Assembly: GCA_027924585.1 (NCBI GenBank)
Contig: BSBM01001067.1
Span: 7,276,501 to 7,340,500 of the forward strand
Direction: 5' to 3'
Origin: Larix kaempferi
Taxonomy: Eukaryota; Streptophyta; Pinopsida; Pinales; Pinaceae
Length of the DNA stretch: 64,000 bases
Part shown: positions 23,508 through 36,500 of the stretch, piece by piece
Numbering within the stretch: the first letter of the stretch is position 1
How the letters are laid out: the number at the start of each line of letters is the position of its first letter
Notes under the pieces: generated by a model
Databases searched by the model: none
Seen by the model: the letters and a program-made list of their open reading frames with translations, nothing else
What the model was told of the DNA's origin: nothing
Made by a program: the position numbers and the translations under genes

Positions 23508-24700
23508 TAAGTAAAAAGGAAAGCGTCCAAGTAATTTTAAAGTTCATGTGAAGAAGTATAACGTCAAACAAAAGATTCCAAAATAGCATAGAAGTAAATT
23601 CAAAAGCAAGTTATCTTAAAAGTGATGAGGTATATTAAGACTAACTAGAAAACACGTGATAAAAGGGTAGTACAAAGATACGTAACTTGCAAAGTAAATG
23701 GCATAACTTTGTAATTTATAGTAAACCCATGAAGTGTTAAGAACTCTTTAAAGATATAAGGTTCACAAGAGCTTAGAAGTAAAAAGGAAATTGACAATAT
23801 CATAAATATTCTTCTAAGAATATCATCGACCACCAATATCATATATTAATATTAGGAGTGAATATTTATTAATGAGGTATTGTCAGATAAAAACAAGGAA
23901 ATTAATCATTTCTAGAATCATAGTCAAATATTACTTACAGAAGTTTAAAAAAATGTAAGGATATATCAATCTTGAAACTAGACAAATTAGAGTGTCATAA
24001 TTAGAAAAAGTTTTAATCAAGGAAGTTTTTAGAAGTTGAAACTGTAGATAAAGAGACCTCAACAAAATTGATTGAAACTACAAATTAGAGTGTCATCATT
24101 GACAAAAGTTTATTAGTGAAAGAGTATCCAAAAGATGAGTTCGGAAAACAATTCAATGACAAGTCAACATCTACAAATTCATTGATGATTGACAATGCAT
24201 TTATCATTATTGAAGCCATTGACGCGCTAGTCAATTTGAAAATATCATATATTAATAGGTTGACAACAGTAACACATGAAGAAATTAAGAAGGATCAACT
24301 TATTAGAGTATCATATCAACACCCAAATCACAAAAGTCATGGCATGCAATAATTAACATATCAATATCAAAAGGTACCTAACTAGAGTCAATGTTGTACT
24401 TACATATTGAAGCATTCAAAGATCCATATAACTCAAAGTCAACAACAAAGAAGATCAAATCCAAAATCTTATCATAAAAGAGTTTGAGAAAGAATCTAAC
24501 TAGGATGGATTAACCATTTCTCGATGCGACAATATTATTTAAATCTTTGAACATCTTATCGCCTCATTTCTTCAACCTTATCAAATAGGAGGAAACCACG
24601 GGAAGATGGATCATTGTCTCAAAATACATATTTTTTATTAGAATTAGTGCTTCTCTACTTGTGCTTTGAGGACAAAACAATTATAAAGGTGGGGAAGACT
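23508..24700 (+). mobile_element. Copia-like unit, 3' internal segment and polypurine tract
   Basis: Continues the leader that ends at 18277. About 1.2 kb, with no gag, protease, integrase or RT motif on either strand; the longest frame (24116-24352, 78 codons) is unrecognised. It ends in ATTATAAAGGTGGGGAAGACT before the LTR. The whole internal region is therefore only about 1.4 kb, which makes this a non-autonomous short copia-like element. Confidence 0.7.
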
Positions 24701-24993
24701 TGCAATATACCTAAAGTATATTACCACAATATAATGATCTATAATATTTTCATGTTGTACTAGTAGTCATATAGATCAATATTCTATATTGATTATATTG
24801 TAATTAATGATAGTCATACATTTTCTCCAAAGGATATGACTTATCACCACTTACGTGTATTTATATACATGTTCATTGTATCTCAATACATATATGAGTT
24901 AATAATAATAATACGTATTTATCCGTTGAGCAATATATGGATTCATCCTTGTTATAATGGATGCTCAAGTCAAGTAATTTCTAGTGGATGTCA
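24701..24993 (+). repeat. Downstream LTR of the copia-like unit
   Basis: TGCAATATACCTAAAG onward matches 17768-18040. The last 20 bp diverge, so the right edge (TGTCA at 24989-24993) is a best guess and no target duplication can be confirmed. Confidence 0.7.
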
Positions 24994-25039
24994 AGTCAAG
25001 TAATTTTATTTTTCCACAAAAAATAAATCATCTCTCTTT

Positions 25040-26150
25040 TTTATTTCAAGTTGAAATAGGAAGGGATACATTCAATAATAAATGTTCAACTTGCATCACA
25101 AGGTTGCCAATAAGAAACTTAAAATAACACAAAGATCATAAAAAAACTAAAAACAATATTGGCATTTTCCCATATAACTTTTTTATTAAAACAAAAAGCA
25201 CCTTGAGGATTAATAACCATGAATACCTATCAATAATTACCCCATCATAGGGACAAGAAGGGACTAAATTAGTGCTAGCTTAAAACATGTTTATTGGAGG
25301 GGAGGGGAGAATATAATTTCTCTTCCTTTGTCTCTCAGTGATCATCAATGATCCACATTGTGACTCAACTACGTGTTAGTTAGATTGTCAGCCTTTGTGT
25401 TTTTTTCTTTGAAATCAAAGGAGAAAGGTAATCTATAAAAGGGGATTTTACTTCCCTGATCAACTTCATTGCATTCTAAAATAACAAGTTTTGATTCATG
25501 AATACTCCTTTGAGCCATTCAATAATAACTTTTGAGTCTCCAAAGATCTGAATATCCTTCACCTCCCTTTATTTAGCCACTACCAAGAGCATGGACATTA
25601 CCCCAATAGTTTCCTAGTTGGTTCCCCCCTAGAGACCATAAAACAAAGGGACCTTATGCCTCACTAAGAATTTAAACACTTCACCTACTCCACACTGCCC
25701 TAGGTTCCCCTCGGAGAACACACCAAAACAATTGAAGGGTATGAGATGTCTATGCTAACCTCCTTCAATTGCCTCTTATTTCTTTTTATTTTAATCTTAT
25801 GGAGCATCATAAGCATACCTAATCCTATATAACACCTATAAAGGAGTATATGGTTTATTAAATAAAGTGTATTTCTTCCTAGCCAACCAAATCGACCATG
25901 AGACTACGACAAGAAGATATGAGTGCCCTACTACTTCCTTGTTCTCTATCCAATTTTTCTAAGCATTCTACACAATTCTAGTTCCTACCTAGGCTCCTTT
26001 CCCTTATGTCATTGTTTGTACAATATTCTAGATATATATAGAAAAATGGAAATATATGAAAAGGTGTTGAATAGTGTCACCATTTTCCATGCACACCAAT
26101 AATATGCTTGGGCCCATATAGACCTCTTCTAAAGGTTGTTGAAGCCAAGA
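25040..26150 (-). mobile_element. LINE 3' fragment, minus strand, degenerate
   Basis: The minus strand shows, 5' to 3', a zinc-binding RT-associated module (CMENGDTIQHLF-type segment near 26060-26100, then SWSIWLARKKYTLFNKP near 25855-25905), then an RNase H fragment (ETIGVMSMLLVVAK at about 25570-25610, DIQIFGDSKVIIEWLKG at about 25500-25555, KNTKADNLTNT near 25385-25415). DSK carries a catalytic Asp. Many stops. The A-rich stretch toward 25130-25190 on the minus strand may be the 3' UTR. It lies next to the left end of the CACTA element. Confidence 0.65.
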
Positions 26151-26369
26151 CTTTAACTACAAGAAAAACACTCTGTAGTGGAGGTTATGGAAGATGTTTT
26201 TAGTGTTACAAGATTGGCAAAAATTGTCAAAAAAAACTCCACTACAACCTTCGTTTTTGGTAGCATAGGTTTTGGTGGAGGTGTAACATATATTGAGTTA
26301 AACTAAAATTTTTTGGGTGACTGGAGGTTATAGTGGTGTTTTTTTTCTTCCAACACTCTTAAATTTATT

Positions 26370-27000
26370 ATGTGCATCGAGCGCATGTTATAAATAATAA
26401 GCACTGGTGCTTATATTCATTGTAAACACACCGATGTGTGTGACATTTACATCAACACTAGTGCATCAGGTATTATATAAAAGCACTGGTGCATTTTAAT
26501 TATATAAACACACTAGTGATTATGTTGTCATATATATGCACTATTGCGTGTTTTGTATTATAAAACCCGATGCATATATCATCCCCAAAAAGCGTCGATG
26601 TGTAAATTTTCTTTAAAAGCACCAATGCTTTTTTTTGGTAAAAAGGCACCGATGTTGAATGCTTGTTTAAAAGCAGCGATGCTTATTTTTTGTAACAAGC
26701 ATTGGTGTTTTTTGGTAAAAAGCACTGGTGCGTATTTTTTGTAAAAAGCACCGATGCTTATGTTTGAAAAAAAACATTGGTGTGTATTTTTGTGAAAAGC
26801 ACCGCTGCTTATGTTTGAAAAAAAAACATCGATGCTTATGTTTGAAAAAAAAACATTGGTGCTTATGTTTGAAAAAAAAGCACCGATGCATATGTTTGAA
26901 AAAAAAGCACTGATGCATATGTTTGAAAAAAAAGCACCGGTGCTTTAGTTATATGAAGAGCACCATTTTTTATGTTATGTAAAAGAGCATCGATGGGTAA
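26370..27000. repeat. CACTA repeat cluster 1 (GCACCGGTGC-like)
   Basis: About twenty copies of AGCACCGATGC / AGCACTGGTGC / ACATTGGTGC-like palindromic decamers spaced 25-40 bp apart. From 26755 to 26945 they become a regular 27-28-bp tandem of TATGTTTGAAAAAAAAGCACCGATGC. In En/Spm, subterminal motif arrays are bound by the TNPA protein; the same role here is inference. A 23-bp T run follows at 27055-27077. Confidence 0.8.
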
Positions 27001-27077
27001 AATTTGGTATGGTTCAATGGTGATTTTTTCCATGTTGTAGATTTGCACATATAGTTTTTTTTTTTTTTTTTTTTTTT

Positions 27078-27585
27078 ACAAATTTTCAATTAATCATTCA
27101 ATAATGAAATATTTTTTATAATAATATTTATTTTTATATTTTATTTATTATGTTTGCATATACGAGTTGAATACACATTTGCTCAATGTTACCATGTTAA
27201 ATCATTCATATATTTAACATTTGAATTAATTATCACAAAATCAATTTTCTTAAAAAGATTTTAATTATTGTGTTTCAATAAGTATGCTAATTACACCGTT
27301 GTTCGTTGTCACAATGCAAATACTTCATATATTTAATCAAGAAAACATTTTGTGACATTCGAGAATGTTGTAGAATAAGAAACCCATTTTATTATATACG
27401 AATAAGAATCCAAAATATAGTACAACTCAAAGGTCCTTGATAATCAAAATGTCGTTTTGACATTGTTACAATTATTGATAACGTACCCTCATCTAATTGG
27501 GATGATATGTCCACATTGAACATAGTGCTTGTTTTTCACGGATACAAATTCCAAAATATACAACTTGTAGTAACAACATTAAAAT
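27078..27585. other. AT-rich stretch, nothing recognised
   Basis: No repeats, motifs or coding frames that I can support. It probably contains the 3' end of the minus-strand gene that stops near 27590. Confidence 0.5.
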
Positions 27586-27589
27586 GTAT

Positions 27590-30500
27590 TGATCATCTTT
27601 CATCGCTTGAATTGTTGTAGTTGCTCGAGTTACTTCCATACTTCTTCTCCTTATCACCTTCAGGGGATATTGTACCTGAGTTATTTGAAATGTTTTGTTG
27701 AGTGACTTCATTTCGTTCCATATTTTCATGTTCCATCTACAAGCATACAAATAAAATGTGATAAGTATATCTACATTTAGAGATAATATAATATAAATAA
27801 TTGCATAAATGGAAAAGTATACCAATACAACGAGTGAATCATAAACTTCACACATATTTTCGAAACTATTCATCATGTCATGTGTCAATAAATACTTTGT
27901 TAGATCCACTCCATACTTTGTTTCCTGTGAGTTTCATACGCCATGACAAATGATACATATAATTAAAGTTTTTTTATTGTTCCATTAATTATAAAATAAG
28001 GGACATAAAACACCATAGTTGTTAACACCTAAAAAGTGCTCACATGACTCATTTGTCTATTTTTCCCCACCATCTTTGCCTCCAAAACCTCAAAAAACCA
28101 TTAAAAAGCCACCAAAAGGCCAAAAAACCCCATTTTTCCCCCAAAATAATTTAAATTTCCTCAAAAGATAGCAAAAACCCTCTAAAAAGGCTCTAAATTC
28201 CCAAAAATCAAATAAAAGGGAATAAAAAATATAAAAAAGAGGAAAAATAGGGAAAAAGGAAACAAAAACCCTAAAACAATTGACCTAAACCATATGGTGC
28301 CAAAAACCATGGGTCAACATTCCACCACTAAAAAACCTATAAATAGGTGATGGAGGCTCCCCATTTCATATCCACAATCTATCCTATCCTCACTCTGCCA
28401 AAATCACTCTTGAAACCCTAGCTCACCATTTGAGCTAACTTCCCATTTGAGTGCCCCTTTTGGCCCATTATCCAAACACCTTGGAGAAGGAGAAGGAACC
28501 CATTGGAGCACGGAAGCAGCCCTCCTGGACTACTGCAAGAGCTCCACCAACCTCAACATTTGAGGTAAATGTAATCTTGATCGTATCATAATACAAAAAG
28601 AAAATTTTCTCTTATATTGTCATTGTCTTTTATTTCTGTTAATGCACATGTTAGCTTATATTTCATATTGTTTTACTGTTTAAATTTACTGTTTTACTGA
28701 ACTGCTACTAAAGAGGCCCTTCTCCTTAGTAGGTGCTCATTTGCACAAGCTAGGGTGAAAACCCTAGCTACAGTTTTGGCGACTCCACTATTGGCCTTTG
28801 AATTTCTGGTTAAAAAATTTTAAAGTTTTTATTTTCTGCAAATATTTTTTTGCTTTCCCTGTTTGGTTGTGGCTTCGGCCAGTTGGGTTTTCTGCCGCAT
28901 ATCGCGTTTCTGTTCCTCGCAGCCGCGACCCAAACTGCGCATTTTGGCCCCATACTTGCGATCCGACCGCGGATTTCTGCCCCTTTGCCGTGCTCCAGAC
29001 TGCACATTATGGCCCCAAACCCGCGATCCGACAGCAACTTTCCGCCCTTTTGCCGTGCCTTTCGGCCATAGACCCGCAATCCGACCGCAGGTTTCACCCC
29101 TACATCCACGCCCCAGACTGCGCCTTTTAGCCACAGACCCGCGATCCAACCACAGGTTTCACCCCTACAGCCGCGGCCCAGACCACGCCTATTGGCCATA
29201 GACCCATGATCCAGCCGCAGGTTTCACCCCTATAGCCGCGCTCCAGGCTGTGCATTTCAATCACAGACCCGCGATCTATTTTCTGCATTTTCACCCTTTT
29301 TTGAACCCAAAAATTTTCTGCAATATTTTCTGCACCTGTACAGCCACCTGTTCTATCTGCAGCCATAGTTACCTATAGCCTTTTTCTGCAGTTTGCTTTC
29401 TGTTCCATTTACATATTTTTTTAAAGTTTAAGCATTTACATTGAATTTTTTTTTTTTGTATTGCAAGTTAAATTTCTGCATTATTATTGGTTAAAAAAGT
29501 TGCCCACGCGTGGCACTTTTGATTGGGTTCATTACCTCACACGCACACACTCTGTCACCTAATTCAAGTGAGCCTTAAAACACTACTTAACACAACCAAC
29601 ATTCTAACCCCACTTGGGGAACACATAAGAATATTGTAGTTAGGTAGGACAGGGGGGATAGGCATCCAAATAACACCCCTCGGTCGCTTACATTTGAGAC
29701 ATAGTTGTTGTCCTTTAGGGTACCAAAATCCCCTAGTATTTTTTGACACGGTCATGACCAGTTTATCAGAGGCCCTCTCCCTTAGGAGGTTTGAAGTAGC
29801 CAGACTGGTTCTGGAGGCCTGAGTGGAATATCGCAATCCACCCAGTAACCGAAGGCTACCTACTCGTTGGTCTGCGTGTGGTGATTCCTTTTAGGCCCAC
29901 ACGGTGATAGGACCGGAGCTGCAGATTCACCTTTATGGACGTGTCATGAATGGGGTATCTTAGTTTCCTTTCTTTTAGGATTGTCTTACCTGGTGTCCCT
30001 CCCGGTAGGGGGATATCTTTAGCCACTTGGTTCTACTATCCATATTGTCTGACTTGGATTTCATCACCTTGCAGAGGATATGACTGGTTGAATCAGAATA
30101 CTATTTAGCTAGGTGTTTGCATGCTCCCTTGCCTCCTTTTGGTCTAGCAAGTCTACCATTCTTTATTTTTAGGAAACCGTTTGCTTGTTGGTATTTTGAC
30201 CATTTTTTCTGATACTCCGCTTATTGTAGCATAGCTATTACAGTAAGCGTTTTGAGTTGATTGTTGGCCTGAGTGCCGTATTTTTTGCGCTCTCCTTCTG
30301 CACACTCGGCTGCATTAGGGATTTTGAGCCTTTTTTTCACTCGACACAACCCCTAGATACTTGACACCATCTGTCACCATTGAGCCCCTGAGACACTCTC
30401 GGCGCCTCCGGGGCGAGCCCACGCAGCACGGTTCACTTGACATCACCCGTCATAGACGTAGAGCTGCATCACTCGACACCACTTGTCATAGACCTAGAGC

Positions 30501-33500
30501 TTCGTCACTCGAATCCATTCATCGGTGCCATAGAGCTCCGTCCCCTGACTCCGACGCCCCTTATTTCACATCTGATTCTGAGCCAGAGTTGGAAAACCCT
30601 ACTTACACTGCACCAACCAGCCCCATGGCTGGCATGAATTCCAACCCCTTCTTTGTAGGGACCCTTGGGGGAGCAACCACAACCACCCCAGCCACCACAC
30701 CTGCTTTGGGTATGCCCTCGATGGGGCCCACACCCACCATTTCGATCACTGTGCCAATTCCAGTGGCTAGCATACCCAACCCAACCCCACTGGTGACTCA
30801 CACTACGCTTAGTGGCGCGGTACCCTCCAATACCATCTCCACCCCCTCATTTGGGGGTCACATCCCTATCACAAACCCAGCTCCTACACTTGGGGGCATC
30901 GGCCCTAACATGGCCGCCACCACCAACATGTCACATCCTTCTACTAGTTTTCCATTCATGGCTAGTCTCAACCTTCCTGACCTGGCCAAACTGACCAACG
31001 ATCCCATCAGACACGATCCTACTTGGCCTCACATGCCCACCAAGCTCCCATCAGACATCCCTAAGTTTGAGGGCAAGGTAGGTGAAGACCCCCAAAATCA
31101 CATTATGTCCTTCCATCTATGGTGTTCCTCCAACTCCATAGTGGATGACTTTGTCCGGCTTCGTCTGTTACAACGAACTCTCACTGGCTCTGCAACCAAG
31201 TGGTACATCGATCAGCCCCATGGGACCCATGCCACCTTTACTTCCCTCGCCTCGACCTTCCTGCAGTTCTTTCAGTTACCTGTCCACTATGACACGGGAG
31301 TTGAGATTCTCCTGTCTTGCAGACAGAATACGGCCACCCACATCACTGACCACATTCATGAGTGGCGTCGACGCTGAAGCCTGTGCAAAATCAAGTTAGA
31401 TGACCGTATCTTCCTAGATTGGTTTCTCAAATCTCTCCTTCCTGTCATTACCAAGGATGTGGCATCCGAGTGACCCCAGTCCGAGGAAGAAGCCATCTTA
31501 AAAGCCCAACAATTTGACCTTATCTACGCCCAGTCTGGTTACTTATATACCATTATACCCAACACCGCCTGCGATGATTCCTCCTGAAACGATACGCCAG
31601 GGGCATCCCATGCTGCCGATGGCATCATTGGCCATGTGGCATCGCATAACCAACCCTTTTCCATGACACGTACTAGTAATGGCCCCGACCTTTCGCGGGC
31701 TACATCTCACTCTGGAGCAACCAATTCGTATGCTCCCATGGCGCATAACCACCATTCCCATAGACCCTCATGTCCACCTCAATGCTTCGGCCATGCATCC
31801 CCCGCTTACATTCCCCTAGTTGCATCTCAACCATATTACCCCCATAGATCGCACACGCTCTTGTATCCTCTCAAGCCCCCCCCACTTATTATCCGCCACA
31901 TGCAGCACTTGCGGAAAATCAACCACCCGTCACATAGACATATCAATAACCCCCACAAGGTCTAGCACCTGCACCGCCTCCACCCCCACGCACTTATTAT
32001 CTGCCGTAGCCTGCACAACCCCAGAACCCACCTGCCGCCCAAGGGCAAGTGTACGTGCAACAAAATCCACAGCATAACCAAAATAACCAACGCCAACAAG
32101 GCCAACAAAATCATGGAAAAGGACGTAACCACGGGAACAACCCCCCTCCAGACCAAGGCGGCCAGCCACCTAATCCCCCAAACAATAATAACGCGGCACC
32201 TGCCAACCAAAACCCCGACAGGCCGCTAAAACAAGCTAAAAACCCTAACTTGCGAACGAACCATCCTTGTTCTATTTATGGCGTCTATGGCCATTACACA
32301 CACGCTTGCCCACATTTGGAGCAGGCACGACAAATCTGGACTGATGATGTCCACCGCCAAGGGCACGCGACACCTCAGGCGCCACCTAACCCCACACCAC
32401 CTCAAACTCAACCCTTGGTGTTACAGAACCCTTTACCAACCCAAGGAGTGGTGAACACTCAACCGTTAGCTCCCCCTCAAGGAACTATGCCACCACAACA
32501 GCAAGTCACGTACGCTGCACTTTCCCACCCCACATTAGACTCAAGCACCCATCACTTGTTAATGATGTCATCCACCGATGTCAACCTTCAAACCAGCTGA
32601 AACCAATATGGCTCCACCCCTGAAGCCCCTCCTACCGACAAAACCACAAACGCTCTTCCCACCGATCAACCATTAAGCATACCTCCGGCCCCATTAGATG
32701 GAGCCCCAAAAGCCCCTCACTTCCCACTTCGCCGCATCAACAATAAGCCCAATGCTCGCGCTGCGTCTAATTACAACATTGTGGATGACTTAGCTCAGTC
32801 CCCCGCAACCATGTCTGCGTTAAAGGTCTTAAAAAACTGTCCTACACAACACAAAACTCTGTTATCACCCATTGGTGCTATCGACCCGACTGATTCACGA
32901 ATGATGGCATTTGATTTGGACCAATCTGAACCACGCATGCCTTCTACATTAGCATTCCAAGTTTCTGTATCCATTAGGAATCTTGTAATCCATCGGTCCA
33001 TCATCGATGAGGGTGCCTCTGCATGCGTTATGTCCACATTCATTTGGAAGAAGTTGGGATCCGCTACTCTCCAGCCGTCCACCACTACGTTGCGAGCCTA
33101 TGACGGCTGTTCGGCTCAACCCCAAGGTCTCTTAGGTAATGTCCCCGTCTAGTTGGATGGTAAAATAGTGCTTATTGACATAGAGGTTATCAACACCCAA
33201 ATTGATTATAACCTCTTACTTGGCCGCAGTTACATGTACGCCATGCGGGCGGTTGCCTCATCCATTTTTCGTACCATAATGTTCCCCCATGAAGGACGAG
33301 TGGTCAAGATTGATCAACTCACCTATTACGATCCCAATGCCCCCGCTGCACCCGAAAATGTTCTTCCCATGGTTGAACAACCTGTTCGCAGTGCATCTAC
33401 CTCGTTGGTTTCCTCAGTTGGACCCGGAGTCTACTCAGATACGCCGATGACTTCCACATTCCAATTCATTCCAAACCCGTCAGCAGCAACCGAAATATCT

Positions 33501-36500
33501 GACTTATGTACCCTCTCCCACAATACACAAACACCCAAACATCAACCACCATTGCTACCCCAACCACCATTGGTACCCAGTCATGTCGGCACCACACCTA
33601 TCCATACAATCCCCTTCCTATTTCCCCCTTCGGGAGTAGTAAGCGCTCTGGTGATGGCCACACTAAACCTCCCGGAGTTAACTTTAGGACTACCTGTATG
33701 GTACATCACACCTCCCGTTTCCCCTCCGACGCCCAATGTCATCTTATAGCCAGTGCAACCCATCACCACTGCTAGTCAGCCACTTCCCGGTGTCACCACT
33801 CCTTCCTCCTCTACCAACCCACCCCCTCTTGCCAAATACACTGGGGGCAGAGGCCCACAACCTTACACCGCTTCGCCCACGCCTAAAGCCACTAAGAATC
33901 CTCCCCCATTTCGTGCTCCTCCCAAATGATCTTTGTGTGATGAGTTGGGCCATGCTACCCACTAATGTCCACAATTACCCACATTACAAGAACACATGCA
34001 AATGCTTGACGACGACCCCAACATCCCGGTTGTCCAACTCGACCTTACCCCTACCCATAAGCCTCGCGATAAATCACTGCGTACCAATCACCCTTGTGCA
34101 ATATGCGGTATTTACGGCCATTATTCACATCACTGCCCTAATCTCCCAGATTACAGAGCAACACTATACAAATTGAATAATGTAGGCCTAGAGATATCCC
34201 CTCCTCTCATTGAGGAAATTCATCCCCCACCATCTTCCTCTTCAGAAGATATTAACACAATTTACATGGTTTCCAATGGAGATCCCTCTGTCCGGTCGAC
34301 CCCTTCCATTGATCCCTCTGACCCACATATTCAACCTTTTCAAATCAAAGAGGAAACCACATGTCCACAGCATGGGGGAAGGCCCGAAACCTTGCCTGCT
34401 CATCATCATTGTCATTCTTGTCGATGATACTAGGGGCATCCACCCCGTAAGGGGAATCCCCCATCATCATATCATCAATTCAGCATGCCACCACGACCCA
34501 CAGCCTCATGGTACACCCCCCCTCCAGTAGTTGGTCAATTCCCTGTTGATCCCTCTCTAAAACAACATCTGCACCGCATTGACACCTCTGAGTTCGAGGG
34601 CATAATAGATTACCTCGAACCTGGGATAGGGGGCATGATCAATCATTTTGACCCTACCCCATCACATCTATCTCAGCACGTACATAAGCCCATCGTTCAA
34701 ACCAACACATATGTGATCCACAATCATAAACCCCATGCACATAGCATGGGGGCAGGTCATTAACCTGCTCACTTTTTCACATGCGTGATCTCAACCATTT
34801 TTGAGGTCACATATCACTTGTATATTTGATTTGATTTGATACACCTAGTATTCTTCTCCCGCGGGTCATCATTTCTCCCCACCACTGCATCATTGGCTTG
34901 GTAGGCTCACCTTTATTTGTAGCCATTTTTTAACCTAGTTATTTCCTTTGACTATTCCGGAGTCCTTATGACCTCCGTTTTTCGCACCATTTGCACCGTC
35001 GAATTCAGTTTTCCGAACTTGTGATGATGCTTGAGATCATTTCTCGCTCTCACCCCCAGATTTTTCGGGCATTTTTCACCAGCCCCTAGTCGTCTCGGTT
35101 TGCATGCCACCTCGGCCGTTATCCATCTTTGACGTTTTTTATATCACTGGATTCAGTTTTCCGCACTCGTGATGATGCTTGAGATCATTTCTCGCTGACA
35201 TAGTCACCCCTTTTTTGACATTTTTTGTGTCCATCGTGCAATCGTGGTTTGCGCGCCACATCGACCACCATCGAATTGTTACACAGTTATACATGAGCCA
35301 TTCACTCCATTCATACTACAATTATTTCATTATTTTTCCACCATTCACCATCCCGCAAGGAGGCCCCACCAGTGTTCCCCCCAAACCCTCGTTCTTGGTT
35401 CTCATCAATATCCCTTGATTGAACACTCTCTCCTTGCTTGGCCATTCCTTTTGTTTGGTATAATTTTATCCCTTTTTCGGGCCGGACAAGTCCTTTACGA
35501 AAAATGCACTTAGGGAGTTTCTGTTAAGCTCTTTTATGACTCCTAAAAGAATGAAAAGATCGCCGAGCAATCTTGCTTCCTTTCATGTTCGTTAAAGTAC
35601 TTGAAAGGGCGTCTGTCTGGTATAAGTTTAATCCTTTTCCGGACCTGGTATACTAATTACGAAAAAGGAATACTCTAGTCACACTGGCTAGAAGAGTTCT
35701 TCATTGCATCCTTTTATGCTTTTTCGGGCCTTAGAGACTAACACACGAAAAAGAAATCCCCTGGAGTCTTCTTATTGTTTTCAGACTCTCTAAAATTGAA
35801 AGCAACCACGAGCATGAACCGTCCTAGGCTCGTACAAAATCCACACGATGGTACCATTCCATTATTTCAGAGTCTTCTTATCACTTTCAGAATCCTTAAA
35901 ATTGAAAGCAATCACGAGCACAAACTGTCATCGGCTTGTCTAAATCCACATGACAGTACCATTTTTAGCACACTTCTTCCAGCTCCTTAAACCATGAAGA
36001 AGTCCCCACCGGTGCCTCTCGGCACTATGATCAATCATCTCGGCAGCACCCCCAATAAGGTCGCCTTTGCTCAGAGTATTCTGCGATATACCACCCTCAG
36101 ATTCTCCTGCCATCCTACACCAACTTGAGTATCCCTCATTCCAATCACCATCACTGGTCTCTTAAAGCTATGATCCCCTTCCCACTAGTCAATTTCATAT
36201 GCTGCCCACTCATCCCCGCCATCATACTCTGAATAAAGGAAGTTTGAGTCCACCCACTCTATTTGCCTAGTTATTCCCCACCTCCACAGTATGTCAGTCC
36301 TACCATCAGTACTCTCACCCTTCGGTTATCCACCTTGTGCTCCTATCAAGGAAACATCATTGCCTTGCTAGTTGCAGGTCTCCCTTTGTCGATGCCAGCC
36401 CATCTATTCTAGAGGATAGACCCAGAGGTCCCTGCGCCTTGGACTCATCACCATCTGTGGTGAGTGCCTAATAACCATTTTGAGTGGAGTCCTCAGTGCC

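Noticed and set aside
26667-26918. Cys/Lys-rich repetitive protein on both strands (CLKKKHRC / CFFFKHKHR)
   Set aside because: Translation of the CACTA 27-28-bp tandem motif array, not a gene.
28810-29199. Several overlapping 70-130-codon frames on both strands
   Set aside because: They are produced by the GC-rich 65-bp minisatellite, which lacks stops on both strands.
30505-30801. 98-codon minus-strand frame inside Tat gag
   Set aside because: Shadow of the Thr/Pro-rich coding strand; Gly/Trp-rich antisense with no similarity.
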